Source: Halalkalicoccus sp. CGA53
GTDB lineage: Archaea > Halobacteriota > Halobacteria > Halobacteriales > Halalkalicoccaceae
NCBI RefSeq assembly: GCF_036429475.1
Contig: NZ_CP144125.1
Coordinates: 2,418,001 to 2,482,000 of the forward strand
DNA length: 64,000 nucleotides
Direction of reading: 5' to 3'
Shown: positions 53,983 to 64,000 of the stretch, in pieces
How the letters are laid out: each line of letters starts with the position of its first letter
Numbering within the stretch: the first letter of the stretch is position 1
The notes under the pieces: generated by a model
Seen by the model: only the letters and a program-made list of their open reading frames with translations
Told to the model about the DNA's origin: nothing
The model's database searches: none
Program-made: the position numbers and the translations under genes

Positions 53983-54969
53983 ATGACCGAGCGACGCGAG
54001 GACGAAGAGGAAGGGCTCACCTACGCCGACGCCGGCGTGGACATCGGCGAGAGCGAGGCGGCGACCGCAGCGCTGGTCTCCGCCGTCGACGAGGGTTCCG
54101 AGACCGACGGGGAGTACGCCGGCCTGCTCGACATCGGCGATCGCTACCTGGGACTGGCGACCGACGGCGTGGGGACGAAACTGCTCGTCGCCGAGGCGCT
54201 GTCGGACTACTCGACGGTCGGCATCGACTGCATCGCGATGAACGTCAACGACCTCGTCGCCGCGGGGGTCGAACCCGTCGCGTTCGTCGATTATCTGGCA
54301 GTGGACGAACCCGACGAGGCGGTCGCGACACAGGTCGGCGAGGGGCTCGCCGCCGGCGCGGAGTCGGCCGGGATCGCGCTCGTCGGCGGCGAGACCGCCG
54401 TCCTCCCCGAGGTCGTCACCGGCCTCGACCTCGCTGGAACCGCCGCGGGCCTCGCCCCGAAGGACGCGCTGTTCGAGGGGCGGGCCGAACCCGGGGATGC
54501 GCTCGTCGGCTGGGCCTCCAGCGGGATCCACTCGAACGGGCTCACGCTCGCCCGCGAGGCCGCGACCCGGACCCACGCGTACACCGACCCGTTCCCGGGC
54601 TCGGAGCGAACCGTCGGCGAGGTCCTGCTGGAGCCGACGCGGATCTACACCGACCTCCTCGAGCCGATGCGCGCACACGGCGTGCGGGGTGCGGCACACG
54701 TCACCGGCGGGGGGTGGACGAACCTCTCCCGCCTCGGGGAGTGTCGGTACGTCGTGGACGATCCGTTCCCCGTCCACGACGTCTTCGGGTTCGTTCAGGA
54801 GGAGGGCGACGTCACCGACGAGGAGATGCACCGGACGTTCAACATGGGGACGGGCTTCGTCGCGGCGCTCCCCGAGGGGGCCGAGCGACTGGCGGACGTG
54901 ACCGACGGGCGCGTGATCGGGCGGGTGAACGGGGGCGAGGGCGTCGAGATCCGTGGGCTCTCGCTCTAG
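53983..54969 (+). CDS. purM: Phosphoribosylformylglycinamidine cyclo-ligase (AIR synthetase)
   Basis: 328 residues. PurM core: GLTYADAGVDIGES, KLLVAEAL, GIDCIAMNVNDLVAAGVEPVAFVDYLA, ALVGGETAVLPEVV, GWASSGIHSNGLTLAREAA and HVTGGGWTNLSRL. It closes the imidazole ring of aminoimidazole ribotide in purine synthesis, using ATP. Its TAG shares bases with the TAG of the convergent 58-aa gene. A GCTTTTGC box ~28 bases before the ATG is a possible promoter. Confidence 0.95.
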   Translation: MTERREDEEEGLTYADAGVDIGESEAATAALVSAVDEGSETDGEYAGLLDIGDRYLGLATDGVGTKLLVAEALSDYSTVGIDCIAMNVNDLVAAGVEPVAFVDYLAVDEPDEAVATQVGEGLAAGAESAGIALVGGETAVLPEVVTGLDLAGTAAGLAPKDALFEGRAEPGDALVGWASSGIHSNGLTLAREAATRTHAYTDPFPGSERTVGEVLLEPTRIYTDLLEPMRAHGVRGAAHVTGGGWTNLSRLGECRYVVDDPFPVHDVFGFVQEEGDVTDEEMHRTFNMGTGFVAALPEGAERLADVTDGRVIGRVNGGEGVEIRGLSL

Positions 54970-55142
54970 AAGATCGCCCGATCCTCGTTCGATTCGAGCT
55001 CCTCGTTCACCAGCGCGACGAGGTTCGCGTACGGGACGAACGCGATCAGTTCGTCCTCCTCCGTCCGGAGTTCGACCCCCTGATCGCCGAGGTCGTACGC
55101 TGCGCACTCGATCGCTCCGTCCGGGAGGATAGCCCTGAACAT
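54966..55142 (-). CDS. Small conserved-looking protein convergent with purM (58 aa)
   Basis: ATG at 55142, stop overlapping the purM stop (CTAG shared at 54966-54969). MFRAILPDGAIECAAYDLGD, then RTEEDELIAFVPYANLVALVNEE and an acidic end. Beta strands followed by a helix. No domain recognised; codon use and acidity are normal for this genome. It lies 31 bases downstream of the NADH dehydrogenase-like gene on the same strand. Confidence 0.68.
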   Translation of the reverse strand: MFRAILPDGAIECAAYDLGDQGVELRTEEDELIAFVPYANLVALVNEELESNEDRAIF

Positions 55143-55173
55143 GGAGAGGGGTTCGCGGCCGAACGGCTTATCC

Positions 55174-56331
55174 CTAGAGGTAGGCCCAGGCCTTGCGCGC
55201 CTCCGACCAGGAGGACATGTCCGCGATCCAGCGGGCCGCGACGAACTTCTTGAGCGTCTTCGCCGGCACCGAACCGAACGTTCCGATGGGAGAGCCCACG
55301 ACGCCGTTCGCGACCGCGTCGTCGCCGACCGAGATGAGCGTCCCCTTGTCGGCGTAGGTCCACGTCTTCAGCGGGCGACCCTCGATCGCCCGGGCCACGT
55401 TCGACCCGACCAGTTCGGCGGCCTGCCAGGCGGCCTGTGCGGTCGGCGGCGCGGGGTTCTCGCTGTCGGGCAGGTCGATGATCGCCGAGTCGCCGATCGA
55501 GAACACGCGCTCGTCGGTCGTCTGGAACGTCGCGTCGGTGACGACGCGGTTGTGCTGTTTCTCGACGTTCGCGCCCTCGAGACAGTCCCGTCCCGTTATC
55601 CCGCCCGTCCAGACGAAGACGTCGTACCCGAGGGACTCCCCCTCGTCGAACTCGATCCTCTCTCCGGTGGCCTCGGTGATCGGGTCGTCCGTGAGGATCT
55701 CGACGTCGCGCGCTTCGAGACGCTCTCTGACCGCACTCTGGAGCGCCGGGTCCTGACCGGGCATGATCTCCGGCAGCGCCTCGATCAGCGTGATCTCGAT
55801 CGGGGCGTTGTGTTTGTCGCGGAACTCCGCGACCTCGCCCGCCGACTGGATACCCGAGAGACCGGCGCCGCCGATGGCGATTCTCGCGGGGTCGCTCGTG
55901 CTCGCCTCGCTCGCGGCCGCCTTCACCGCGTCGTGGATCGCGAGGGCGTCGTCGAGGTTCTTCAGCGTCAGCGAGTGCTCTTCGAGGCCGGGGATGCCGT
56001 AGTACGCCGTCCCGGAGCCGAGGGCGACGAGCACGTAGTCGTAGTCGACGCTCTCGCCCGAAGCCAGTTCGATCTCCCGGTCGTCGGTGTCGATTCCGAC
56101 GACCTCGGCCCGGAGGAACGAGGTGCTCGGGGATTTGATCCGATCGACTGGGATGGTGATCCGCTCGGCGACCGACGGGTCGCGGATGACCCGGTGGGAC
56201 TCGTGGAGGACGAGGTGGTAGTCGGTGTCGGAGATCCAGACCAGGGTGGCGTCGTCGAGCTCGGCTTCGAGTCGCTGTATCGCGCCCGCGCCGGCGTATC
56301 CGGCGCCGAGGACGACGACCTGTTCGCTCAT
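55174..56331 (-). CDS. NAD(P)/FAD-dependent oxidoreductase, type II NADH dehydrogenase-like
   Basis: 385 residues from ATG 56331. First dinucleotide fold VVVLGAGYAGAGAIQRLEAEL, second ARIAIGGAGLSGIQSAGEVAEF, and FAD end RVFSIGDSAIIDLPDSENPAPPTAQAAWQAAELVGSNVARAI. The pattern fits NDH-2/sulfide:quinone reductase relatives; the CxxxxC Cys of SQR is not seen, so NADH:quinone oxidoreduction is more likely. C-terminal amphipathic region could sit on the membrane. Upstream 126 bases lead to the regulator gene. Confidence 0.87.
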   Translation of the reverse strand: MSEQVVVLGAGYAGAGAIQRLEAELDDATLVWISDTDYHLVLHESHRVIRDPSVAERITIPVDRIKSPSTSFLRAEVVGIDTDDREIELASGESVDYDYVLVALGSGTAYYGIPGLEEHSLTLKNLDDALAIHDAVKAAASEASTSDPARIAIGGAGLSGIQSAGEVAEFRDKHNAPIEITLIEALPEIMPGQDPALQSAVRERLEARDVEILTDDPITEATGERIEFDEGESLGYDVFVWTGGITGRDCLEGANVEKQHNRVVTDATFQTTDERVFSIGDSAIIDLPDSENPAPPTAQAAWQAAELVGSNVARAIEGRPLKTWTYADKGTLISVGDDAVANGVVGSPIGTFGSVPAKTLKKFVAARWIADMSSWSEARKAWAYL

Positions 56332-56458
56332 GTCCCTCCGTCGGGATGCCACCGATACAAAGCTGTTGAAACGCCGTCGCCGAACTCACACCGACGATCG
56401 TGAGCGGCCGGGAGGCCCGCGTTCGGCGTCGTGAGATCCCCTCACACGACCGGGTGTG

Positions 56459-56992
56459 TCAGTGTGCGGACTCGCCGACCGGCGCTTCCATCCGGTCGAT
56501 CTGGAGTATGAGGATGTTGTTCGTGTCGTCGGTTCCGTCGACGGTCCCCTCGATCACGAGCTTCGACAGCGGCGTCGGGCCGACGGTGACGGTGTCGCCC
56601 TCGGTGAACCCGCGGATCGAACCCTGGATGTGGATCTCCGCCCGGCAGAGCTCGGGATGGTGGACGCTCGAGAGGTCGATCTCCTCGATGTTCGCGCCCT
56701 CGACCGTTTCGCCGTTGTGGCTGAGCGGCACCGACGCGGGCTCGTCCATCTGATCGACGTCGAGCGCCTCGAACGCGGTCGCCGTCGGCTTGTAGCCGCC
56801 CTTCGGTCCCGGGACGCCCTCGACCAGCTGGAGCGCCTTGAGACTCTGCATCTGGTTCCGGATCGTCCCGGGGTTCCTGTCGACCTCCTCCGCGATCTCC
56901 TCGCCCTTCACGGCGTCCTCCGATCCGCGGTGGAGGTTTATCAGCGCCGTGAGGATGCTCTTCTGACTCGGCGTGAGTTCGATAGATGACAT
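56459..56992 (-). CDS. HTH transcriptional regulator, haloarchaeal Rrf2-like
   Basis: 177 residues from ATG 56992. Winged helix: LTPSQKSILTALINLHRGSEDAVKGEEIAEEVDRNPGTIRNQMQSLKALQLVEGVPGPKGGYKPT, with the GGY wing typical of Rrf2-type regulators. The C-terminal domain (SSVHHPELCRAEIHIQGSIRG, TVTVGPTPLSKLVIEGTVDGTDDTNNILIL) looks like a ligand-binding beta domain. It is strongly kept in haloarchaea as I recall. Target unknown; gene stands before the NADH dehydrogenase-like gene. Confidence 0.83.
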   Translation of the reverse strand: MSSIELTPSQKSILTALINLHRGSEDAVKGEEIAEEVDRNPGTIRNQMQSLKALQLVEGVPGPKGGYKPTATAFEALDVDQMDEPASVPLSHNGETVEGANIEEIDLSSVHHPELCRAEIHIQGSIRGFTEGDTVTVGPTPLSKLVIEGTVDGTDDTNNILILQIDRMEAPVGESAH

Positions 56993-57083
56993 GGCACACT
57001 GTTGGAGAGGGACTCGCTTAAAACCGACGGAAGGCGGTGTCAGACCGGCTCGCATCGCTCGTGACGCCGTGAGAATCCCGTAC

Positions 57084-57092
57084 GGTTAATTA
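57084..57092 (+). promoter_or_regulatory. TATA box of the arginase gene
   Basis: GGTTAATTA ~27 bases before the ATG at 57115, giving a leaderless transcript. Confidence 0.6.
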
Positions 57093-57114
57093 CGAGGGTC
57101 GAGAAGCGTCCCCC

Positions 57115-58029
57115 ATGAGCCGCGACGTGAAACTCATCGGCGCGCCGACCGACTACGGCGCGAACAGACGAGGGGTGGACATGGGGCCGTCCGCGATCCG
57201 GTACGCGGGGCTGGCCGACGCCGTCGCCGCCGCCGGTCGCGACTGTCTCGACGGGGGGGATCTCTTCGTCCCGCGCGCCGAGGAGCGCGATCCGGACGCG
57301 GACGCACCCGAGGTCGGCGAGGCGAAGTTCGTCCGCGAGGTGGCCGACGTCTCCGACCGCCTCGCAGACGAGGTCGCCGACGCACACGACGCGGGTCAGG
57401 TCCCGATCGTCCTCGGGGGAGACCACTCCGTCGCGATCGGTACCCTCAGAGGGAGCGCCCGCGACGCCGACATCGGGGCGATCTGGTTCGACGCACACGG
57501 CGACTTCAACACGCCCGAGACCTCTCCCAGCGGGAACCTCCACGGGATGCCGCTCGCGGCGGCGCTCGGCGTCGGCTCGTTCTCCGACCTCGAGTGGGCG
57601 AGCTCCCCCCGACTCCGAGAGGAGAACGTCGTCCTCGTCGGGATCCGAGACCTCGACGACACGGAGCGAGAGGCGATCCGGGAGAGCGAGGCGACCGTGC
57701 TCACGATGTCCGATATCGACCAGCGGGGGATCTCGGCCGTGACCGAGGAGGCGCTCTCGATCGCGACCGACGGAGTGAGCGAGGTCCACGTCAGCCTCGA
57801 CCTCGACTGGCTCGACCCGAAGGAGGCACCCGGCGTCGGTACGCCCGTCCGCGGCGGCGTCACGTATCGAGAGGCGCACACGGCTCTCGAGACCGTTGCG
57901 GAGGAACTCGGCGACGGGCTCCGCTCGATCGAACTCGTCGAGGTGAACCCGGTGCTCGACCGCAGCAACGAGACCGCACGCCTCGCGACCGAACTCGCCG
58001 CGAGCGCGCTCGGCAAACGGATCTTCTGA
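57115..58029 (+). CDS. rocF: Arginase (ureohydrolase family)
   Basis: 304 residues. Mn-binding motifs in order: GGDHSVAIGTL, WFDAHGDFNTPETSPSGNLHGMPLA and SLDLDWLDPKEAPGVGTPVRGG. The N-terminal APTDYGANRRGVDMGPSAIRYAGL and the end LVEVNPVLDRSNETARLATELA point to arginase rather than agmatinase. It hydrolyses arginine to ornithine and urea in the cytoplasm. Its stop abuts the gyrA stop in TGATCA. Confidence 0.9.
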   Translation: MSRDVKLIGAPTDYGANRRGVDMGPSAIRYAGLADAVAAAGRDCLDGGDLFVPRAEERDPDADAPEVGEAKFVREVADVSDRLADEVADAHDAGQVPIVLGGDHSVAIGTLRGSARDADIGAIWFDAHGDFNTPETSPSGNLHGMPLAAALGVGSFSDLEWASSPRLREENVVLVGIRDLDDTEREAIRESEATVLTMSDIDQRGISAVTEEALSIATDGVSEVHVSLDLDWLDPKEAPGVGTPVRGGVTYREAHTALETVAEELGDGLRSIELVEVNPVLDRSNETARLATELAASALGKRIF

Positions 58030-60471
58030 TCAGCTCTCCGAACCCGGAACCACGTCGACGCTCGCGACGCGGTCCTCGTCGTCGAGCGCCATCACGCGCA
58101 CGCCCATCGTGTTCCGCCCGACAGAAGAGACGTCCGCGACGTGGATTCGCATGATCTGGGCTGCCCGACTCATCACCAGCAGGTCGTCGCCTTCCTCGAC
58201 GGACTTCACCGCCGTCACGGGACCGTTTCGCTCGTTCGTCTTGATGTCGATCAACCCCTTGCCGTAGCGGCTCTGCACCCGGTAGTTCGCGAGCGGCGTC
58301 CGCTTGCCGTAGCCGTTCTCCGTGACGGTGAGCAGGTCCCGGCCGTTGCGCGTCGCGACCATCCCCGCCACCCTGTCCTCGCCCTGGAGCTTGATCCCGT
58401 TCACCCCACGGGCGGTCCGGCCCATCGGACGTACCTCGGTCTCGTCGAACCGGATCGCCATCCCCTCTCGGGTGGCGATCACGAGGTCGCGTTCCCCGTC
58501 GGTGACCGCGACGTCGACGAGACGGTCACCCTCCTCCAGCGAGGCGGCGATCAGCCCCGAGGAGTAGACCCGCTCGAACGCGCTCGCGTCGGTCCGCTTG
58601 ACGTAGCCGTCCCTCGTGACCATCGTGAGGTACTCCTCCTCGTCGAAGTCGTCGGTGTTCACCACCGCGGTGATCTCCTCGCCCTCGTCGAAGTCGATCA
58701 GGTTCACCGCCGACTTCCCCCTCGCCGTGCGGCCCATCTCCGGGATGTCGAACGCCCGCAGCTGGTATGCCTTCCCGTGGTTGGTGAAACAGAGCAGGTA
58801 GTCGTGGGTGTTCGCCCGGAACACCGCCGAGACGCGGTCGCCCTCCTTCAGCCGGGCACCGATGATCCCCTTCCCGCCGCGGCCCTGCGGATCGAACCGC
58901 GAGAGCGGCATCCGCTTCACGTAGTCGTCCTCGGTGACGACGACCACGACCTCCTCCTCCGCGATGAGGTCCTCGTGGGTGACGGTGCCGTCGTCCTCGG
59001 CGATCCGGGTCCGTCGGTCGTCGGCGTACTCCTCTCCGATCTCGCGCAGTTCGTCTTTGATCACCGAGAGCAGTTCGGACTCGCTCGCGAGGATCGTCTC
59101 CAGGCGCTCGATCTCCTCGAGGATCGCCTCGTACTCGTCTTCGATCTCCTCGCGTTCGAGCGAGGTGAGACTCCCCAGCTGCATCCGGACGATGTGTTCG
59201 GCCTGCGTCGCGGAGAAGTCGAACGCGGCCGAGAGGGCCTCCTTCGCCCCGTCCCTGTCGTCGGCGTTCCGGATCAGTTCGACGACCTCGTCGACGTTCT
59301 CGAGCGCGAGCAGCCTCCCGGAGAGGATGTGTTCGCGCTCTTCTGCCTCCGCGAGGTCGTACTCGCTTCGCCTGCGGACGACCTCCTTTCTGTGCTCGAC
59401 GTAGTGGCCGAGCGTCTCCTTGAGGTCGAGTACCTTCGGCTGGCCGTCGACCAGCGCGAGGTTGATCACGCCGAAGGTGGACTCGAGGTGATGTTCTAGG
59501 AGCTGGTTCTCGACGACGTCGGCGTTCGCCCCGCGTTTGAGGTCGATCGCGATCCGGATCCCGTCGCGGTCGGACTCGTCGCGGAGATCGGCGATCCCCT
59601 CGACGCGACCCTCGTTGACGCTGTTCGCGATCCGCTCGACCAGCCGCGCCTTGTTCGTCTGGAACGGCAGTTCGGTGACGACGATCCGTTCCCGATCGCC
59701 GTCCTCCTCGCGTTCGTACTCCGCCCGGACCCGGATCCGCCCGCGACCGGTGGCGTACGCCGAGTGGATCCCCCCTCTCCCGACGATCGTCGCGCCTGTC
59801 GGGAAGTCGGGCCCCTTCACGTGTTCGAGTAGGTCGACGATCTCGCAGCCGGGGTTCTCGATCAGGTGGATCGTCGCGTCGATTACCTCGCCTAAGTTGT
59901 GCGGCGGGACGTTCGTGCTCATCCCGACCGCGATCCCAGACGAGCCGTTGACGAGCAGGTTCGGCACCGCCGCGGGCAGCACCTCGGGCTCTTCGAGCCG
60001 GTCGTCGTAGTTCGGGACGAAGTCGACGGTGTCCTTCCCGATGTCCGAGAGGAGTTCTTCCGCGATCGGTGCCATCCGTGCCTCCGTGTAGCGCATCGCG
60101 GCCGGCGGGTCGCCGTCGACCGAACCGAAGTTCCCCTGGCCGTCCACCAGCGGGTAGCGCATCGAGAACTCCTGGGCCATCCGGACCAGCGTGTCGTAGA
60201 TCGCGCTGTCGCCGTGGGGGTGGTAGTTCCCCATCGTCTCGCCGACCACCGACGAGGACTTGCGGTGGCTCGCCCGGGAGGTGATCCCCATCCCGTGCAT
60301 CGCGTAGAGGATCCGCCGGTGGACGGGTTTGAGCCCGTCGCGCACGTCCGGGAGCGCCCGGCCCGCGATGACGCTCATTGCGTAATCGATGTAGGACTGT
60401 TCCATCTCGTCCTCGATGCGGACCGGCTGGATCCGCGAGTTCTCCGGCGGGTCCGGCACCTCGGAGCTCAT
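58030..60471 (-). CDS. gyrA: DNA gyrase subunit A
   Basis: 813 residues. The quinolone-region helix is [19 protein letters not shown] with the Ser/Asp positions kept; the catalytic Tyr is in [10 protein letters not shown]. The C-terminal pinwheel has the GyrA box PQGRGGKGI, so it should wrap DNA and supercoil, unlike ParC. It forms A2B2 with GyrB and introduces negative supercoils. It follows gyrB with a 40-base gap (the two are one operon). Confidence 0.97.
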   Translation of the reverse strand: MSSEVPDPPENSRIQPVRIEDEMEQSYIDYAMSVIAGRALPDVRDGLKPVHRRILYAMHGMGITSRASHRKSSSVVGETMGNYHPHGDSAIYDTLVRMAQEFSMRYPLVDGQGNFGSVDGDPPAAMRYTEARMAPIAEELLSDIGKDTVDFVPNYDDRLEEPEVLPAAVPNLLVNGSSGIAVGMSTNVPPHNLGEVIDATIHLIENPGCEIVDLLEHVKGPDFPTGATIVGRGGIHSAYATGRGRIRVRAEYEREEDGDRERIVVTELPFQTNKARLVERIANSVNEGRVEGIADLRDESDRDGIRIAIDLKRGANADVVENQLLEHHLESTFGVINLALVDGQPKVLDLKETLGHYVEHRKEVVRRRSEYDLAEAEEREHILSGRLLALENVDEVVELIRNADDRDGAKEALSAAFDFSATQAEHIVRMQLGSLTSLEREEIEDEYEAILEEIERLETILASESELLSVIKDELREIGEEYADDRRTRIAEDDGTVTHEDLIAEEEVVVVVTEDDYVKRMPLSRFDPQGRGGKGIIGARLKEGDRVSAVFRANTHDYLLCFTNHGKAYQLRAFDIPEMGRTARGKSAVNLIDFDEGEEITAVVNTDDFDEEEYLTMVTRDGYVKRTDASAFERVYSSGLIAASLEEGDRLVDVAVTDGERDLVIATREGMAIRFDETEVRPMGRTARGVNGIKLQGEDRVAGMVATRNGRDLLTVTENGYGKRTPLANYRVQSRYGKGLIDIKTNERNGPVTAVKSVEEGDDLLVMSRAAQIMRIHVADVSSVGRNTMGVRVMALDDEDRVASVDVVPGSES

Positions 60472-60511
60472 CTGGTCCCTCCGCCCGTCAGTCGCGCACG
60501 GTCGCCCGTCA

Positions 60512-62560
<2,049 letters not shown>

Positions 62561-62579
62561 TCACGAGAGAGCCTACGTC

Positions 62580-63353
62580 ATGGACGCGCTTCCCACCGTC
62601 GTTCTGATCTCGCTCGCGGCCGGCTGTGCGACCGGCATCGGGGCGCTTCCGGTCTACGCGAGGACGACGGTGAGCCACCGGGTCTACGACGGCGCGCTCG
62701 GCCTCGCCGGGGGGATCATGGTCGGCGCGGCGGTCTTCGCGCTCCTCCTGCCGGGTCTCGAACTCGGCTCGCTCACCGAGGTCGTCGCCGGCTTCGTCGT
62801 CGGCGGGGCCGGCCTGCTCGTCGCCAACGCGCTGCTTCCCCACGTCCACCTCCGGTTCCGGCGGGATCGATCCCACGGACCGGTCGACCCCGACGTCGAC
62901 GAGTCCTCGCGACGGGCGCTGCTCGTCGGCGGCGCCGTGACGCTCCACAACGTACCCGAGGGGCTCGCGATCGGCATCGCCTTCGGCTCCGGGCTCGATT
63001 CCGTAGGCGTGGCCCTCGCCATCGCCATCGCCTTCCAGAACGTCCCTGACGGCTTCGCCATCGCCGTCCCGGCGAGCCAGACGGGGCTCTCGAACGCGAA
63101 GACCGTCCTCTACACGACGCTCTCCGGCGGCGTTCCGGAGCCGATCGCCGCCGTCGTCGGCTTCCTGCTCGTCGCGACCGTCTCGGGGATCTTCCCGGCC
63201 GCCGCGGGCTTCGCCGCCGGAACGATGATCGCGGTCGTCTTCCGCGAACTCGTCCCCTCCAGCCACGGCCACGGCTACGCCGACACCGCCACCGCGACCT
63301 TCCTCGCGGGCTTCGCGCTGATGCTGGTGGTCGATACGGTGCTCGTGGTGTGA
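62580..63353 (+). CDS. ZIP-family metal transporter
   Basis: 257 residues, eight helices. Metal-binding helices: ALLVGGAVTLHNVPEGLAIGIAFGSG (HNVPEG) and IAFQNVPDGFAIAVPA, with GGVPEPIAAVVGF following. The central loop is basic and acidic, with His (HVHLRFRRDRSHGPVDPDVDESS). It probably brings zinc, iron or another divalent metal into the cytoplasm. Divergent from gyrB with 160 bases between. A typical GufA-like ZIP. Confidence 0.92.
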   Translation: MDALPTVVLISLAAGCATGIGALPVYARTTVSHRVYDGALGLAGGIMVGAAVFALLLPGLELGSLTEVVAGFVVGGAGLLVANALLPHVHLRFRRDRSHGPVDPDVDESSRRALLVGGAVTLHNVPEGLAIGIAFGSGLDSVGVALAIAIAFQNVPDGFAIAVPASQTGLSNAKTVLYTTLSGGVPEPIAAVVGFLLVATVSGIFPAAAGFAAGTMIAVVFRELVPSSHGHGYADTATATFLAGFALMLVVDTVLVV

Positions 63354-63456
63354 CCTGGGCCCGCGGCACTCCGGCGCCGGGTCAGGAGCCGCACGTCGCG
63401 TCCGGTTCGTTCAGGGTCGGTAACCGTTTTGCGATCGGAGCGAGTAGCGCGACCGT

Positions 63457-64000
63457 ATGAGCTCCGACACCCGGGTGCGAGGACCGGAGCGAGACGGGGG
63501 GCTTCCACCGAGGGGCGAGGCTCCCGGCCGGAAGACACGGCCCGCCTACACCGACCGACGACAGATCTGGTACGGGATGGGGAAACGAGGCTCGGACGAG
63601 AAGGGGACCGTCGCCCAGCTCCTCCACGACGTCCCCACCCTGTTCGCGGAGGTGTTCGTCCTCGGCTTTCCGGCGATCGCCTACGTCTACGTCGCCGACT
63701 TCGACGGCGGGGCGGGGCTGTCGGGGCCGACGTTCGTCCTCTGGATAACGATGACGGCGGTCGGGACGGCGATCCACGCCGGGCTGGTCCGCCCGCCGTT
63801 CACCGAGTTCCTCGGGTGGGTGACGCTCTCGCCCTCGCTCGTCGTGCTTCGGGTCGTCTACTACAACCTCGTCCTGATTGGCGGGGTCCACGCGAGCGCC
63901 GCGATCGGCTCCCTGGCGGGTGACGGAACGTCCGGGCTGGTCGCGGCCGTAGCGATCGGGACCTTCGCAATGCTCGTGTTCCCCGCGCTCGCCGACGCCG
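63457..64000 (+). CDS. Membrane protein, unknown, cut at the window edge
   Basis: Open from ATG 63457 to the end of the window with no stop (181 residues seen). The first ~60 residues are basic and polar (MSSDTRVRGPERDGGLPP ... KTRPAYTDRRQIWYGMGKRG). Then hydrophobic helices: LFAEVFVLGFPAIAYVYVADF, TFVLWITMTAVGTAIHAGLV, SPSLVVLRVVYYNLVLIGGV and GLVAAVAIGTFAMLVFPALA. No family recognised. Confidence 0.72.
   Translation, partial: MSSDTRVRGPERDGGLPPRGEAPGRKTRPAYTDRRQIWYGMGKRGSDEKGTVAQLLHDVPTLFAEVFVLGFPAIAYVYVADFDGGAGLSGPTFVLWITMTAVGTAIHAGLVRPPFTEFLGWVTLSPSLVVLRVVYYNLVLIGGVHASAAIGSLAGDGTSGLVAAVAIGTFAMLVFPALADA

Overview
This window is a stretch of chromosome from a halophilic archaeon (class Halobacteria). 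The evidence is high GC, strongly acidic proteins, Tat-type lipoproteins (twin Arg near the start, lipobox Cys followed by Asp-rich linkers), TATA boxes about 27 bases upstream of start codons (leaderless transcripts), and families I know mainly from haloarchaea (AglJ/AglB glycosylation, HEWD and CPxCG mini-proteins, FilR1-type regulators). No rRNA, tRNA, CRISPR array or intact insertion sequence was seen. As I remember it, the order pts - leu/ilv - agl - glp - gyr resembles a conserved block of Haloferax volcanii; I could not check this. The genus cannot be fixed from the sequence alone.

Layout. 1-8 kb: a cut PQQ-type sugar dehydrogenase lipoprotein, a TctCBA solute transporter, a zinc alcohol dehydrogenase, a CPBP protease and PTS enzyme I + HPr without any EII. 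8-16.4 kb: branched-chain amino acid synthesis, with a tightly overlapping operon ilvB-ilvN-ilvC-orf92-leuC-leuD-leuB transcribed leftward, preceded by a possible leader peptide, and upstream a leuA interrupted by a one-base frameshift. 16.5-20 kb: small conserved genes, a broken membrane gene and a 164-bp element with nested inverted repeats. 20-31 kb: surface N-glycosylation (aglJ, a ParB-like protein, flippase, GT4, GT61 and GT2 transferases, aglB, DUF368). 31-39.3 kb: an Orc1/Cdc6-like ATPase, then glycerol catabolism (glpABC divergent from glpK plus a membrane protein that may be the glycerol facilitator). 39.5-57 kb: mixed housekeeping and small haloarchaeal genes (stress proteins, phosphoglycolate phosphatase, CutA, split YeeE/YedE, thioesterase, TraB, M50 protease, purM, type II NADH dehydrogenase-like, regulators). 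57-64 kb: arginase, gyrA, gyrB, a ZIP transporter and a cut membrane protein.

How it fits together. Pyruvate-derived Leu/Val/Ile synthesis appears to be run as one transcript that could be controlled through a short leader ORF whose last codons are Leu-Ile-Ile-Val. Glycerol is taken in, phosphorylated by GlpK and oxidised by membrane GlpABC. Dolichol-linked sugars begun by AglJ are extended, flipped and transferred by AglB; the adjacent DUF368 protein is a good candidate for recycling the lipid carrier.

The most notable points are the candidate ilvB leader peptide, the DUF368-aglB pairing, the nested inverted-repeat element at 19.1 kb, the duplicated 92-aa protein inside the BCAA operon, and a set of single-base homopolymer frameshifts (leuA, a PPOX gene, a membrane remnant, a zinc finger) that are either real gene decay or assembly errors.
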